Positions 44,678-53,337 of a stretch of 64,000 nt of DNA are shown here, piece by piece; within the stretch, counting starts at the first letter, position 1, and every line of letters begins with the position of its first letter. The position numbers and the translations under genes are program-made. The notes beneath the pieces were generated by a model, which made no database searches, had not been told where the DNA came from, and saw nothing but the letters and a program-made list of their open reading frames with translations. This DNA comes from Rhodococcus sp. (in: high G+C Gram-positive bacteria) (lineage in GTDB: Bacteria > Actinomycetota > Actinomycetes > Mycobacteriales > Mycobacteriaceae): positions 186,001-250,000 of the forward strand of contig NZ_JAHFVG010000003.1 in assembly GCF_023264675.1 (NCBI RefSeq), written 5' to 3'.

Positions 44678-45214
44678 ATGATCGGCAAACTGCTACGAAA
44701 CGTCAGAGCCGGCGACACCCACAGCGTCCGGCACCAACTCGAGCATGCGCAGACGATCGACGTCACCAGCGACGCGTTCGCCGACGGACAGCCCATGCCT
44801 GCCACGTCCGCCGGGACCGGCGCCGGCCCCAATATCTCGCCGCCTCTGCAGTGGTCGGGCTTGCCTCCTGCAACTCGGCAGTTGGTCCTGGCGATCGAAG
44901 ATGTGGACGTCCCGTTGCCACGCCCAATCCTGCACACCGTTGCACTGATCGATCCCGACGTGACCGGTCTTGCCGAAAACGGTCTGACGGAAAGCACTCT
45001 CGGAGTCCGATTCGTCCCGGCGTCGTTCAAACGACTCGGCTATCACGGTCCGCGCCCCGTTCCCGGGCACGGACCACACCGCTACGCGTTCCACCTCGCG
45101 GCCCTCGACTGCGTACTGGACGCCGAGACGACGAAGGGAACGAAGTTGGGCCCTCTCGTCAGTGGCCACGTCATCGGTTACGGATCGGTGACTGGAACCT
45201 ACGAACGCCCCTGA
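44678..45214 (+). CDS. YbhB/YbcL-family (PEBP-like) protein
   Basis: A 178-residue phosphatidylethanolamine-binding-like protein: FADGQPMPATSAGTGAGPNI, SPPLQWSGLPPATRQLVLAI, EDVDVPLPRPILHTVALID, GYHGPRPVPGHGPHRYAFHL. The D-x-D-x-P and GP-H-R-Y ligand-pocket motifs are intact. Bacterial members have no agreed function. A purine-rich CAGGGAGCGGAG precedes ATG 44678. Confidence 0.85.
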   Translation: MIGKLLRNVRAGDTHSVRHQLEHAQTIDVTSDAFADGQPMPATSAGTGAGPNISPPLQWSGLPPATRQLVLAIEDVDVPLPRPILHTVALIDPDVTGLAENGLTESTLGVRFVPASFKRLGYHGPRPVPGHGPHRYAFHLAALDCVLDAETTKGTKLGPLVSGHVIGYGSVTGTYERP

Positions 45215-45268
45215 ACTGTGGAGAGTCTTAGCGACGCGATGCACTCAAAGGCGCTGTCCCACACAGTG

Positions 45269-46087
45269 TCACGCATGTTCCGCGAGGGACGCCAGAGCGC
45301 GTAATTTGTCGTGGCTGTCGCTGCCCTGGTCGGCGTAGTACAGCACGAGAACGACGCCCTCGACGGGAAGTTTGTCCCGATGCAATCGCAGCTCGCCGAC
45401 GACGGGGTGGTCGACGACGAGCGATCCACCCGTCAGTTCACGGACGTCATGTCGTGCCCACAACTCGCGGAAGCGTCCACTGGCGACCGACAGCTCGCCG
45501 ACCAACTCCACCGCGTGGGCGTCGCCGGACAGTTCGTCGATCGACTTGCGAAACGCTCCCACGAAGGAAGTGGTCGCCGTTTCCCAATCGCGATGGAACT
45601 CACGTTCCTCCGGGTCGAGCATGAGAGAACGTAGTCGGTTCTCCCCCGGTCGCAACCTCGGCGAGAAGGCCGACGCCAGTGCGTTGGCTGCGAGCACGTC
45701 GTACGTCCGCCCTTCGATGAACGCTGGAACGTCGACGGCGATCAGCAACTGGTGAAGCCGAGCGGGGACCCGCTCGGTACGCCTCCGAAGCGGTGTCCGT
45801 GGTCGCGGCTTGACGAAGTCCAGGAGGTACTTCTCCTCGACGTCGTCGAGGCGCAACACCCGGGCAATAGCGGTCAGCACCTGAAACGACGGGTTCGCAT
45901 CGCGTCCGCGTTCGAGGCGCAGGTAGTAGTCGGAGCTGATGCCGGCCAGCATCGCGACCTCCTCGCGACGCAGTCCGGGAACACGCCTGCGGGCGCCACC
46001 TGGAAACCCGGCTTGTTCCGGTGTGACCAGCGCCCGGCGCGCCTGAAGATAGTCACCCAACCCACTGGTGCCTTCGGCAGTGCTCAT
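45269..46087 (-). CDS. XRE-family regulator with MmyB-like ligand domain, second copy
   Basis: A 272-residue regulator with RVPGLRREEVAMLAGISSDY and YLRLERGRDANPS in the helix-turn-helix, then an MmyB/MLTR ligand domain ending LRLHRDKLPVEGVVLVLYYA. It is divergent from an SDR gene 133 bases away, the same arrangement as 13682-15325. ATG 46087 was chosen because the conserved region starts soon after. It probably represses the SDR gene until a ligand binds. Confidence 0.88.
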   Translation of the reverse strand: MSTAEGTSGLGDYLQARRALVTPEQAGFPGGARRRVPGLRREEVAMLAGISSDYYLRLERGRDANPSFQVLTAIARVLRLDDVEEKYLLDFVKPRPRTPLRRRTERVPARLHQLLIAVDVPAFIEGRTYDVLAANALASAFSPRLRPGENRLRSLMLDPEEREFHRDWETATTSFVGAFRKSIDELSGDAHAVELVGELSVASGRFRELWARHDVRELTGGSLVVDHPVVGELRLHRDKLPVEGVVLVLYYADQGSDSHDKLRALASLAEHA

Positions 46088-46136
46088 ACGGCCACATTAG
46101 TCTCCCCGAATGGTGTGAGACGGGGTCCTGCCACTC

Positions 46137-46151
46137 CCCTGATCGACAGGG
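46137..46151. promoter_or_regulatory. Small dyad in the second MmyB/SDR promoter region
   Basis: CCCTG (46137-46141), five bases, CAGGG (46147-46151), centred between the divergent genes. It is a possible regulator site but differs from the dyad at 14557-14593. Confidence 0.3.
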
Positions 46152-46220
46152 CATCGTGTGTTGTCGGCGAACAATCGGACTATGGACAAGTACCGATCCA
46201 CCGAGAGGAAGTAGAGAATA

Positions 46221-46961
46221 ATGGATACTGCGAACCGCACCGTATTGATCGTCGGAGGAACATCCGGCATTGGACTCGGGCTGGCACAACGCTTCGCATC
46301 AGCAGGCAGCACCATCGTTGTCGGTGGGCGTTCCGCGAAGCACATCGAGGAGTTCGAGACCGTTGAAATCGATGTCACCGAACCCAATTCGATTCAGCAG
46401 GCCCGGGACCGTGTCCTGTCCGAGCACCCGGATCTCGACGTCGTCGTGACGATGGCCGGAGTCATGATTCCCGAAGACCTCCGCGATCCGGCGCACCTGG
46501 CAAGTGCGGAGACCACTATTCTGGTCAATCTGCTGGGCACCATTCGGGTTGTCGACGCCTTCCTTCCCCACCTGATCTCCCGCGCAGATGGTGACATCAT
46601 CACCGTGTCGTCGGGTATCGGATTCTTGCCGTTCCCGCTGATGCCGACGTACGGTGCCTCCAAGGCAGCCGTTCATTCGTACACCGAATCGCTGCGCGCT
46701 CATCTGAACGGCACCGGCGTCCGGGTCACTGAACTTGTCCCACCCGCAGTCGCAACTGCCGGACAGGAAAAGCTGAATCCCGCGGCGCTGCCCCTGGACG
46801 ATTTCCTGGACGAGGTAATGGCAATTTTCGTCTCGAACCCGAACACGAACGAGGTGGTCGTCCAGGCTGCCGAGCGGCTGCGCTGGGCCGAACGCGATGG
46901 GACCTACCCCGAGTTGTTACAGCAGCGGTCCCGGTCTCTCGAGACCCTCCCCGGGCGATAG
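46221..46961 (+). CDS. Short-chain dehydrogenase/reductase (DltE-like)
   Basis: A 246-residue SDR: GGTSGIGLGLA at residues 12-22 for the cofactor, a shortened NNAG region (VVTMAGVMIPEDL), catalytic Ser in ITVSSGIGFLPFP and YGASKAAVHSYTESLR. MAG in place of NAG is common in the DltE-like branch. AGAGGAAG precedes ATG 46221. Divergent from the MmyB regulator; a terminator follows directly. Confidence 0.88.
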   Translation: MDTANRTVLIVGGTSGIGLGLAQRFASAGSTIVVGGRSAKHIEEFETVEIDVTEPNSIQQARDRVLSEHPDLDVVVTMAGVMIPEDLRDPAHLASAETTILVNLLGTIRVVDAFLPHLISRADGDIITVSSGIGFLPFPLMPTYGASKAAVHSYTESLRAHLNGTGVRVTELVPPAVATAGQEKLNPAALPLDDFLDEVMAIFVSNPNTNEVVVQAAERLRWAERDGTYPELLQQRSRSLETLPGR

Positions 46962-46972
46962 AAGTTCTCGAA

Positions 46973-46994
46973 CTCGGCCCGGGAGGGCCGAGTC
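46973..46994 (+). terminator. Terminator after the second SDR
   Basis: ACTCGGCCC (46973-46981), loop GGGA, GGGCCGAGT (46986-46994): a perfect nine-bp stem 12 bases after the SDR stop. Confidence 0.8.
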
Positions 46995-47458
46995 AGCGGT
47001 GTTCGACTCCGTCGATGAAAGCTCTGCATCTGTTCCGGGCGTAAATTTGCGGGCTCCAGTTCCTCGAGTCGACGTGGAGAAACATCTTCGGTAGCTCGTC
47101 ACGGAACGGCCCCGGTCGACTCCCTTGTCTGCGAGCGAGTACAGCGGGAATGTCCAGTTACCGCACCGTCTGGCTGTATCGACGTCACCGGTGCCGTGGC
47201 CGCCGGGCCAAGGGCGACAAACTTTTATTATTGGCAATGAAGTGTGACGAATTTTTCTACGCGTTGACTCGTCGCTGATGCGAATTCAGCCGTTGACTCG
47301 CGATCCGCCACATGCGCCTGGCCCGACGCCGGTCGATTCTTCTCATCGAGTTGGCGGATTTCTGATCACGCTGCGCCTCTTGGCCTGTCAACTACACCTT
47401 CGATAGATAGTCTGCATATCGCGAATGCTTCAGCCCGACACGACCAGATCCGGACATC
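46995..47458. other. Gap without supported gene
   Basis: No open frame with a ribosome site and no RNA gene was recognised. The stretch 47220-47300 is clearly more AT-rich than its surroundings (ACTTTTATTATTGG and nearby) and may hold a promoter or be foreign DNA. Confidence 0.4.
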
Positions 47459-48097
47459 ATGATGTCATTGACCGAACCGACACCCGACGACGTGGTGTAC
47501 GCAGCCCAAGCGCTGAATGCGCTCACCGCGATACCCGATATCTCGACGCAGTGGTCCAACACTGCAGATCCCACGCACTGGACTGCACTCCACACCATCG
47601 AGCACATCAGCGATGCGTTGCTCTTCTACAGCAGTCAAGTCGCGAGACGAGCCAAGGTCCGACTACCGGTCCTGCGCAACGGTCGTGAAGCACTCGCATC
47701 CGAACATCTCGACAACGTGCTTTCGGCTGCACACGTACTCGCCGCACTGCTCCGCGACCTCGGAGATCAACGTGCGTTCCACCCAAGCGGAACAGCCGAC
47801 GCTGCAGGTTGGGCAGGCATGGCTGTCACTGAAATACTGGTGCACAGCACCGATGCCGCACGAGCAGTGGGAGTGCAGCTGGATCTTCCCGAAAATAGCT
47901 GCGCTAGAACAGTTTCACGTGTATTTCCGGGGATCGACACGACCTTGTCCAGCCCGTCCGAGCTACTGCTTGCTGTCACCGGCAGAACGGTAGTCGACGG
48001 CGTTCCCTCGGATCCAGATTGGTGGTGGCAATCGGCCCCACTCACAGAATGGAACGGACTTCCAGCGCGGCGGGACGTCAAGCCGGGCTGGAGCTGA
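47459..48097 (+). CDS. DinB/mycothiol-dependent maleylpyruvate isomerase-like protein
   Basis: A 212-residue protein of the DinB-like superfamily common in actinobacteria. Metal-ligand histidines are likely in ALHTIEHISDALLFYSSQ and TEILVHSTDAARAVG. These proteins often use mycothiol as cofactor, but specific reactions are mostly unknown. Starts at 47459 and 47462 are adjacent; neither has a strong ribosome site. No operon partner: the next gene begins after a 45-bp palindrome. Confidence 0.75.
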   Translation: MMSLTEPTPDDVVYAAQALNALTAIPDISTQWSNTADPTHWTALHTIEHISDALLFYSSQVARRAKVRLPVLRNGREALASEHLDNVLSAAHVLAALLRDLGDQRAFHPSGTADAAGWAGMAVTEILVHSTDAARAVGVQLDLPENSCARTVSRVFPGIDTTLSSPSELLLAVTGRTVVDGVPSDPDWWWQSAPLTEWNGLPARRDVKPGWS

Positions 48098-48118
48098 GGT
48101 CTTCCGCGCACAGCGCGC

Positions 48119-48163
48119 CGAGCATACTTGTTAGTAGTTAGTAACTACTAACAAGTATGCTCG
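48119..48163. promoter_or_regulatory. 45-bp perfect palindrome upstream of the TetR/MFS operon
   Basis: Two 22-base arms (48119-48140 and 48142-48163), perfectly complementary around a single central G at 48141; each contains CATACTTGTTAGTAGTTA or its complement. It contains repeated TTAGTA/TACTAA half-sites and covers the first possible start codon (48157), so it is surely the operator of the adjoining TetR protein, with room for more than one dimer. Confidence 0.85.
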
Positions 48164-48756
48164 TGAAGGTGAGTACGAACAACGGCAAGCGAATGACCGC
48201 CGAGCAGAGACGTGAACAGCTGCTGACACTGGCCGCCGAGGAGTTCGCTGCCGCAGGGCTCCAGGGGGCATCGACCGAGCTTCTCGCTCAACGTGCAGAA
48301 ATTTCCCAGGCCTACATTTTCCGGCTGTTCGGTACCAAGAAGAACCTGTTCTTGCAGGTGGTGGACAGGTCATTCAGTCGATTGATCGACGGTATGGACC
48401 AGACAGCGGAGCTCACCCGCGGTGCGCAGTCCCTTGCCGTCATGGGCGAGTACTACAACACACGGGCACTGACCGAACACACCGATTTGCTGGTCCAACT
48501 GCAGGCGTTCGCGGCGTGCGGCGACCCCGAGGTACGTGATGTCGTGCGCGAGCACATGGCCCGAATGTGGTCGTCCACCGCCGACCGCACCGGCCTGTCA
48601 CCTGTTGGGGTCAAGAGCTTCGTCGCCTACGGAATGCTGCTCAATATCGCAGCAGCCCTCGACATCGACGAGGTCGATGCCGACTGGGCACGCGGATTAC
48701 GCACTCGCATCAACACCGGACTCTTCGATCACCTGACCGCAGAGAACAACCAATGA
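48157..48756 (+). CDS. TetR-family repressor
   Basis: A TetR regulator of up to 199 residues. The helix-turn-helix spans about residues 18-60: LLTLAAEEFAAAGLQGAST and LLAQRAEISQAYIFRLFGTK. The C-terminal ligand domain is typical. ATG 48157 lies inside the palindrome; GTG 48169 or ATG 48193 (MTAEQRREQLL) may be the true start, with no decisive ribosome site. The stop overlaps the MFS start (ATGA), so repressor and pump are one autoregulated operon. Confidence 0.9.
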   Translation: MLVKVSTNNGKRMTAEQRREQLLTLAAEEFAAAGLQGASTELLAQRAEISQAYIFRLFGTKKNLFLQVVDRSFSRLIDGMDQTAELTRGAQSLAVMGEYYNTRALTEHTDLLVQLQAFAACGDPEVRDVVREHMARMWSSTADRTGLSPVGVKSFVAYGMLLNIAAALDIDEVDADWARGLRTRINTGLFDHLTAENNQ

Positions 48757-50207
48757 ACGCTTCACAGTCCTCGCACACTGACCGCACCGATACCGCACAC
48801 GAGCGATCCAGCACGGTTCTAATCGCCGCACTGATCTTCATAGCGTTGGTGGTCGCTGCTGTCGGCAGCCTGGGGGCACCGTTGATCACCTCGGTCGCGG
48901 CGAATTACGGTGTGTCGGCTGCGACGGCGCAGTGGACGTTGACGATCACGTTGCTCACCGGTGCCGTTGCCACTCCCCTGCTCGGCCGTTTGGGTACGGA
49001 CCACCGACGACGAACGATCGTTCTGATCACGTTGACCGTTGTGACTCTCGGGAGTGTGGCTACCGTTGTACCTGCCCCGTTCGCGGTCCTTCTGGCAGGA
49101 CGGGCCGCGCAAGGGGTCGGACTCGGACTGACAGCGCTGATGATGGCCACCGCGCGTCAGCATCTCGGCGATCGCGCCCCGACTACGATCGCGATGCTCT
49201 CGGTGGCCTCGACCGTCGGCATCGGGGTCGGCTACCCCATCGCAAGTCTGCTCGTTCAGTTCAGCGGCGTACGCGCCGCGTGCTCTCTCGGGGTCGTCGT
49301 GTCCGTCGCAGCATTGATCGCTGCATCCATCGCGCTCCCCCATCCGACGTCACCCACACCAGCAGAGAATGCGGCGGTGGACTGGACAGGAGCACTGCTT
49401 CTGTCGGCTGGCTTGGTCGCGGTCCTGGTGGTGGCCAGTCAGATTCACTGGTGGTCGAGCCGCCCGCTGGTGGTTGCGTCGACACTGGTTGCCGGCGTCG
49501 CTGCACTGGCTGTGTGGGTTGTGGTGGAGCGGAAGGTGTCAAACCCCCTGGTAGATCTGACAGCTCTGCGGCACCGCGCTGTGGCGGGTGCGAATCTCGT
49601 CATGTTCATTGCCGGCGTGGCCATGTATCTGCTCTTCACGCTTGTCACCCGTTTCGTGCAGACCCCACCGGAAGCCGGCTACGGTTATGGTCTCGACGAA
49701 GTTCAAGCAGGGTTGGTGCTGGTCCCCTTCTCGGTACTGGGATTCATTGCAGGAAGGGTGATTCCAAAGTCCAAGGACAGAATCGGCCCGTTCATTCTGC
49801 TCGTCATCAATGGCGTGGTCATCGCAGTTGCCTGTGTCCTGTTCGCCACCCTGCGAGAAGTAAACGTGGTGTGGCCCATCGCAGCCATGAGCGTCCTCGG
49901 ATTCGGCGTTGGCGGCTTCTCGGCGGTCATGCCCCAGGCAATCCTGGCAGTCACACCGCCGGATGACACTGCCGCAGCCATGAGCGTCAACCAAGTCGTC
50001 CGCTCGGTCGGGTTCTCCATTGGTAGCGCCGTCAGCGGTCTGATCCTCGCCGCACACACCACAACCGACGCCTTCGCCCCTACCGGTATCGGGTACTCCG
50101 TCGCAGCGTGGATCGCCGCGGCGTTAGCGGTAGTGACGATCGGTCTCTCTGCCGGCGTACAGGTCACCCTTAGCGGCCAACGATCCATCGACTCGAGCCA
50201 GAGATAA
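48753..50207 (+). CDS. DHA2/EmrB-QacA-type MFS efflux transporter
   Basis: A 484-residue MFS protein with about 14 hydrophobic segments. WTLTITLLTGAVATPLLGRLG and LLAGRAAQGVGLGLTALMMA are typical of drug:H+ antiporters of the EmrB/QacA branch. It probably exports a toxic compound sensed by the TetR protein encoded just upstream and coupled to it. Confidence 0.9.
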   Translation: MNASQSSHTDRTDTAHERSSTVLIAALIFIALVVAAVGSLGAPLITSVAANYGVSAATAQWTLTITLLTGAVATPLLGRLGTDHRRRTIVLITLTVVTLGSVATVVPAPFAVLLAGRAAQGVGLGLTALMMATARQHLGDRAPTTIAMLSVASTVGIGVGYPIASLLVQFSGVRAACSLGVVVSVAALIAASIALPHPTSPTPAENAAVDWTGALLLSAGLVAVLVVASQIHWWSSRPLVVASTLVAGVAALAVWVVVERKVSNPLVDLTALRHRAVAGANLVMFIAGVAMYLLFTLVTRFVQTPPEAGYGYGLDEVQAGLVLVPFSVLGFIAGRVIPKSKDRIGPFILLVINGVVIAVACVLFATLREVNVVWPIAAMSVLGFGVGGFSAVMPQAILAVTPPDDTAAAMSVNQVVRSVGFSIGSAVSGLILAAHTTTDAFAPTGIGYSVAAWIAAALAVVTIGLSAGVQVTLSGQRSIDSSQR

Positions 50208-50482
50208 CAGCAGCCGAGCGTGTGCATTTGACGCCGACGCTGGTGGCCACGGTCTATCGAGACGGCACCGTAGGGCCTGTTGTAGACGGTTTTTGCACCG
50301 TCAGGCGGTATCGCGTCGGCCACTGTCATGGTCTCGGCGGGCAGGGCGACGGACGGTAGATTATCGGCAATTCAGAGCTTCAGTGCGGTTTGCGCCGATT
50401 CGTGGTGACGAAACGTGTGGTCGATGCGGACCCGGCTGCCGTACTCACCGCGTTCGTACTGCCATGGTTCATCGCCAGCTCG

Positions 50483-51145
50483 CTACCCGTCGAGGTCGAC
50501 TTTACGGGCGAAAAGTGGACGGGCTGCGATGCCAGCTCGTTTCAACCGGCGGGTCACGTTGCTGTAGAAGCTCGGTCGTAGAAGTTGGTTGATCATGAAC
50601 CCGACCACGGTGCCCGGCACCACGACATAGTTCGCGACGACGAATGGTGCGCCCGCCTCGAACTCGAGAAGGGTCGAATTCGTCACTCCGAGAACGGAGT
50701 TGTACCACTCGCTGATCGCCTTCCACGCGTCTATCGCGCCCTGGGGAGTTGCCTCCCCGACGAAGTGATTGAGCAGAACCGGGCCTTCGGTACGGTCCGT
50801 ATCGCCGAACCTGGCCGCGTTCGCGGCCCCGGCGACGTCGATCGGAGCCTGCACCCCATGTCGTGCGCGGGCGTGATCGAGCGCCTCACGGACATCCCCC
50901 TCTGCGTCCACCAGGAGGACGACGTCGAATCGGGGGGCGTTTGGTAGTGGCGGAATAAATGTCGACTCGAAGAGCCGCACGCGGCGAACAGCGCTCGCAT
51001 CGTTCAGCTCTCGGGCGAGCGCTTGTAGCTGACCGAGCGCTGTGGTCCGAGACTTACTGCTTCTGACGAAAGGCCCCACCGTGTGCAGGTCGATGTTCCA
51101 CGCGACGTAGGTGAACGCAGTCGGGATGGTCTCGACAAAGTGCAT
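50483..51145 (-). CDS. Hypothetical protein in a MarR operon
   Basis: A 220-residue soluble protein without a family I can name. Features: TAFTYVAWNIDLHTVGPFV near the start, DVVLLVDAEGDVREALDHAR in the middle, NHFVGEATPQGAIDAWKAIS, and a basic end (NVTRRLKRAGIAARPL). The pattern of two alpha/beta halves suggests an EthD- or dimeric-barrel-like fold, which is a guess. Its ATG overlaps the MarR stop by one base (TGATG), so it is the likely target of that regulator. Confidence 0.6.
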   Translation of the reverse strand: MHFVETIPTAFTYVAWNIDLHTVGPFVRSSKSRTTALGQLQALARELNDASAVRRVRLFESTFIPPLPNAPRFDVVLLVDAEGDVREALDHARARHGVQAPIDVAGAANAARFGDTDRTEGPVLLNHFVGEATPQGAIDAWKAISEWYNSVLGVTNSTLLEFEAGAPFVVANYVVVPGTVVGFMINQLLRPSFYSNVTRRLKRAGIAARPLFARKVDLDG

Positions 51146-51735
51146 CAGCGTGTCCGTTCGTCAGTCGAATCCGGGTCCGGGTCCGGGTCCGGGTCCGGGT
51201 GAGAATGCTGCCTGTCCTCTACGGCAGCACCCATATTGTGAACCTCTGCAGAGAGCGTTCTGAGGGAATCCAAAACGGCCGTACGATCTTTCGGCCGGAT
51301 GTCGTCGAACACACGATGGACGGGACCTCCCGCCTGTTGAAAGAGTGCGCGCACCTCTTCGAACCGCCGGGTCGAGCTCACGCGCGCCGAGCGTGCGTCC
51401 TCTGGGTTGACTTCTCGGGATATCCACCCGTTGTTTGCGAGTCTGGCCAGAACACCTGTCAGCGTGGCCGCTGCAATTCCCGTTCTTTGGGTCAAATGCT
51501 TTGGCGTACAGTCTCCTTCGCGATCAATAACGTCAAGCACGTCGAGGTCACGTGGTTTGATTCCTGCCACCGCCGCAATTCGCTCATCGGCAGCACGAAG
51601 CTCGATTCTCAGGACACGAAAGGCGTCTATGAGATCACGGGTCACCAGATGGGCATTCGCTTTCTGGGTGCCCCGTGCGACCTGCGGCATGCGCGGGTCC
51701 TCAACAGCAGGCTGATCGCGACCTATCGTCATCAT
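51145..51735 (-). CDS. MarR-family regulator with Pro-Asp repeat tail
   Basis: A 196-residue MarR protein. The winged helix covers GIKPRDLDVLDVIDREGDCT, LTQRTGIAAATLTGVLARLA and WISREVNPEDARSARVSS. The tail is HSHPDPDPDPDPD, coded by a five-fold CCGGGT hexamer. ATG 51735 (or 51732) lies just past a perfect palindrome (51746-51764), the presumed operator. Co-transcribed with the hypothetical gene at 50483-51145. Confidence 0.85.
   Translation of the reverse strand: MMTIGRDQPAVEDPRMPQVARGTQKANAHLVTRDLIDAFRVLRIELRAADERIAAVAGIKPRDLDVLDVIDREGDCTPKHLTQRTGIAAATLTGVLARLANNGWISREVNPEDARSARVSSTRRFEEVRALFQQAGGPVHRVFDDIRPKDRTAVLDSLRTLSAEVHNMGAAVEDRQHSHPDPDPDPDPDSTDERTR
51171..51200. repeat. Tandem hexamer (CCGGGT)5
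   Basis: Five exact copies inside the marR 3' end, coding alternating Pro-Asp. Length changes by slippage would keep the frame. Confidence 0.9.
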
Positions 51736-51745
51736 ACCTACACGA

Positions 51746-51764
51746 TAGTACGAGAGTCGTACTA
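51746..51764. promoter_or_regulatory. Palindromic MarR operator
   Basis: TAGTACGA-GAG-TCGTACTA, perfect eight-bp arms, 11 bases before the marR start. Probably an autorepression site. Confidence 0.7.
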
Positions 51765-51955
51765 ATTCAATTGTAAGTTGAGATGGGGGCGGCTTAGCCA
51801 ACCGTTCGTTCGAGGAAATACCCTCGCGTAATTGCTGTTCTGGTCTAAGCCCCAGACGTCACCGCTTCGACCGTGAGCATCTGCAACTGCGTTCGCTGCC
51901 GTTGCGGCCGCGAAAAAGGGTCCTGTGGGCGACTCGAATGACTCCTCGACCACGT

Positions 51956-52714
51956 CTAACGAACGGCAGTGGCAACCGGCTCGAGGAGGAACAGGCACTG
52001 CTTCTCCACGTAGCGATCGACCTCCGCCGTGACGCCCAGGTTCGTCCCGACGCCGATCGTGTCCGGTACCGAGCCGACAAAGTGCAGATCGGAAACGGTG
52101 TTCTCATCACGAAACTGAAAACTAGGCCCGGGCTGCGAGAACGTTTCGCTGAAATCGCCCACGTTGATGAGGATGTCGTATCTGGTCTCCGCGCCGTCAT
52201 GGGGTCCCATCGCGACGATGCTGCCCGGGAACGAGATTGTCTGACGACGATGAGCCGCAGCGAACGCTGCGATGTCAGGCGAGCAGGTATCAGTCAATGC
52301 GAGCACGGCCGCGAACTCCGGACTGTTCTCAGGCGTGAGAACAACGTCATCAGACGCCGTCGAAAGGCTCGGCGCCGTTCCTGTCGCTTCCGGGGACGGT
52401 TGCTCGCTCGGTGCCGCTGCCTCACTCGACGTGGGACTCGCGGCCTCTGCTGGGGCATCGTTCTTTTCGGCGATGATCCCGATGGCGAAGATGGTCGCCA
52501 ACGCAAGCGCGAACACGCTACCGCCAGCGATCCAGAGAAGTCTGCGAGACCTGGGCGCTGGGCGTCGGAACGTGATTTCCGTCCGGATCTTTCCGGGCGC
52601 TCGAGATACAACCTCCCAGCCTTCGCCTTCCCACTTTTCGATGGTCCGCGACTCCATGCCGCGCACCGCGCGGACTGTCCTGGTCTCGAACGCGATTTCA
52701 GTGTCCGTTGTCAT
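51956..52714 (-). CDS. Membrane-anchored DUF4839-like protein
   Basis: A 252-residue protein. An N-terminal soluble part (MESRTIEKWEGEGWEVVSR, a short segment typical of actinobacterial envelope proteins), one transmembrane helix (LLWIAGGSVFALALATIFAI, near 60-80), a Ser/Pro/Ala linker, then a C-terminal domain with RYDILINVGDF, GPSFQFRDENTVSDLHF and KQCLFLLEPV that matches my memory of DUF4839. Function unknown. ATG 52714 has GGGAG eight bases upstream. No operon partner. Confidence 0.7.
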   Translation of the reverse strand: MTTDTEIAFETRTVRAVRGMESRTIEKWEGEGWEVVSRAPGKIRTEITFRRPAPRSRRLLWIAGGSVFALALATIFAIGIIAEKNDAPAEAASPTSSEAAAPSEQPSPEATGTAPSLSTASDDVVLTPENSPEFAAVLALTDTCSPDIAAFAAAHRRQTISFPGSIVAMGPHDGAETRYDILINVGDFSETFSQPGPSFQFRDENTVSDLHFVGSVPDTIGVGTNLGVTAEVDRYVEKQCLFLLEPVATAVR

Positions 52715-52777
52715 GTCCACAGCTCCCAGATTCGTGCCGGAACGTGACCGGACTCGCAGGATCCTACCGACCGACAA

Positions 52778-53337
52778 CAGCCCTGCGGCCAGGGGTGCTT
52801 GCAGTGGTGATCGTCCAGTGCCCGCGGAGCAACCGGTGGCAATTCACGTCTGCGCATCTGCAACGAACGCCAGATCGGCGTCGGTGGGGCGTGCTTCGTT
52901 GCTGCGATATGGCAACGTCATTCCTCCGGTCAGGGCTCAGCGCTGCGCGCTATCGGAGCGAACCAGTCGAGAGGTGAACTTTTGCAACGTGAATGCACGA
53001 GCGGCGTCTTGTGACCCCATTTCCGTGTACCTCCCGACTCGGCGCAACCGGTCGAGCAATGCCTTCCGGAAGTCCGCCGGCGTGGCGTAGTGCGGCATGG
53101 GGCATCGACCGGTTCACGGCACCACGACAACAGCGGGCGTTGGCGGTATCGAAGTACTCGCGCACGTGGTGAATCTGGCGGTCGTGACTACAACCAAACG
53201 CACACAACTCACCGACAACTTGGAACAGATCATTCCGCTCAAAACTGTGTACCCCGCCGGCCATCACTCCGCCCGCAGAACAACTCGTATTCTGAGCACA
53301 GGTCGTCAACAGAAGATCCAAGCATGAGGAGTACACG
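52778..53337. other. Gap with only a possible gene remnant
   Basis: No full gene is supported between the DUF4839-like gene and the DUF4236-TerD gene. A short minus-strand frame (52937-53098) is listed separately. Several long frames on both strands lack starts and motifs. Confidence 0.4.
52937..53098 (-). pseudogene. Possible fragment of an AbiEii-like nucleotidyltransferase N-terminus
   Basis: A 53-codon minus-strand frame begins MPHYATPADFRKALLDRLRR and continues AFTLQKFTSRL, a pattern resembling the first residues of AbiEii-type toxin genes. It stops early, has no ribosome site and no antitoxin gene could be read upstream. The resemblance is weak. Confidence 0.22.

Noticed and set aside
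51171-51200. CRISPR-like repeat
   Set aside because: It is a simple CCGGGT tandem inside a coding region, without spacers.
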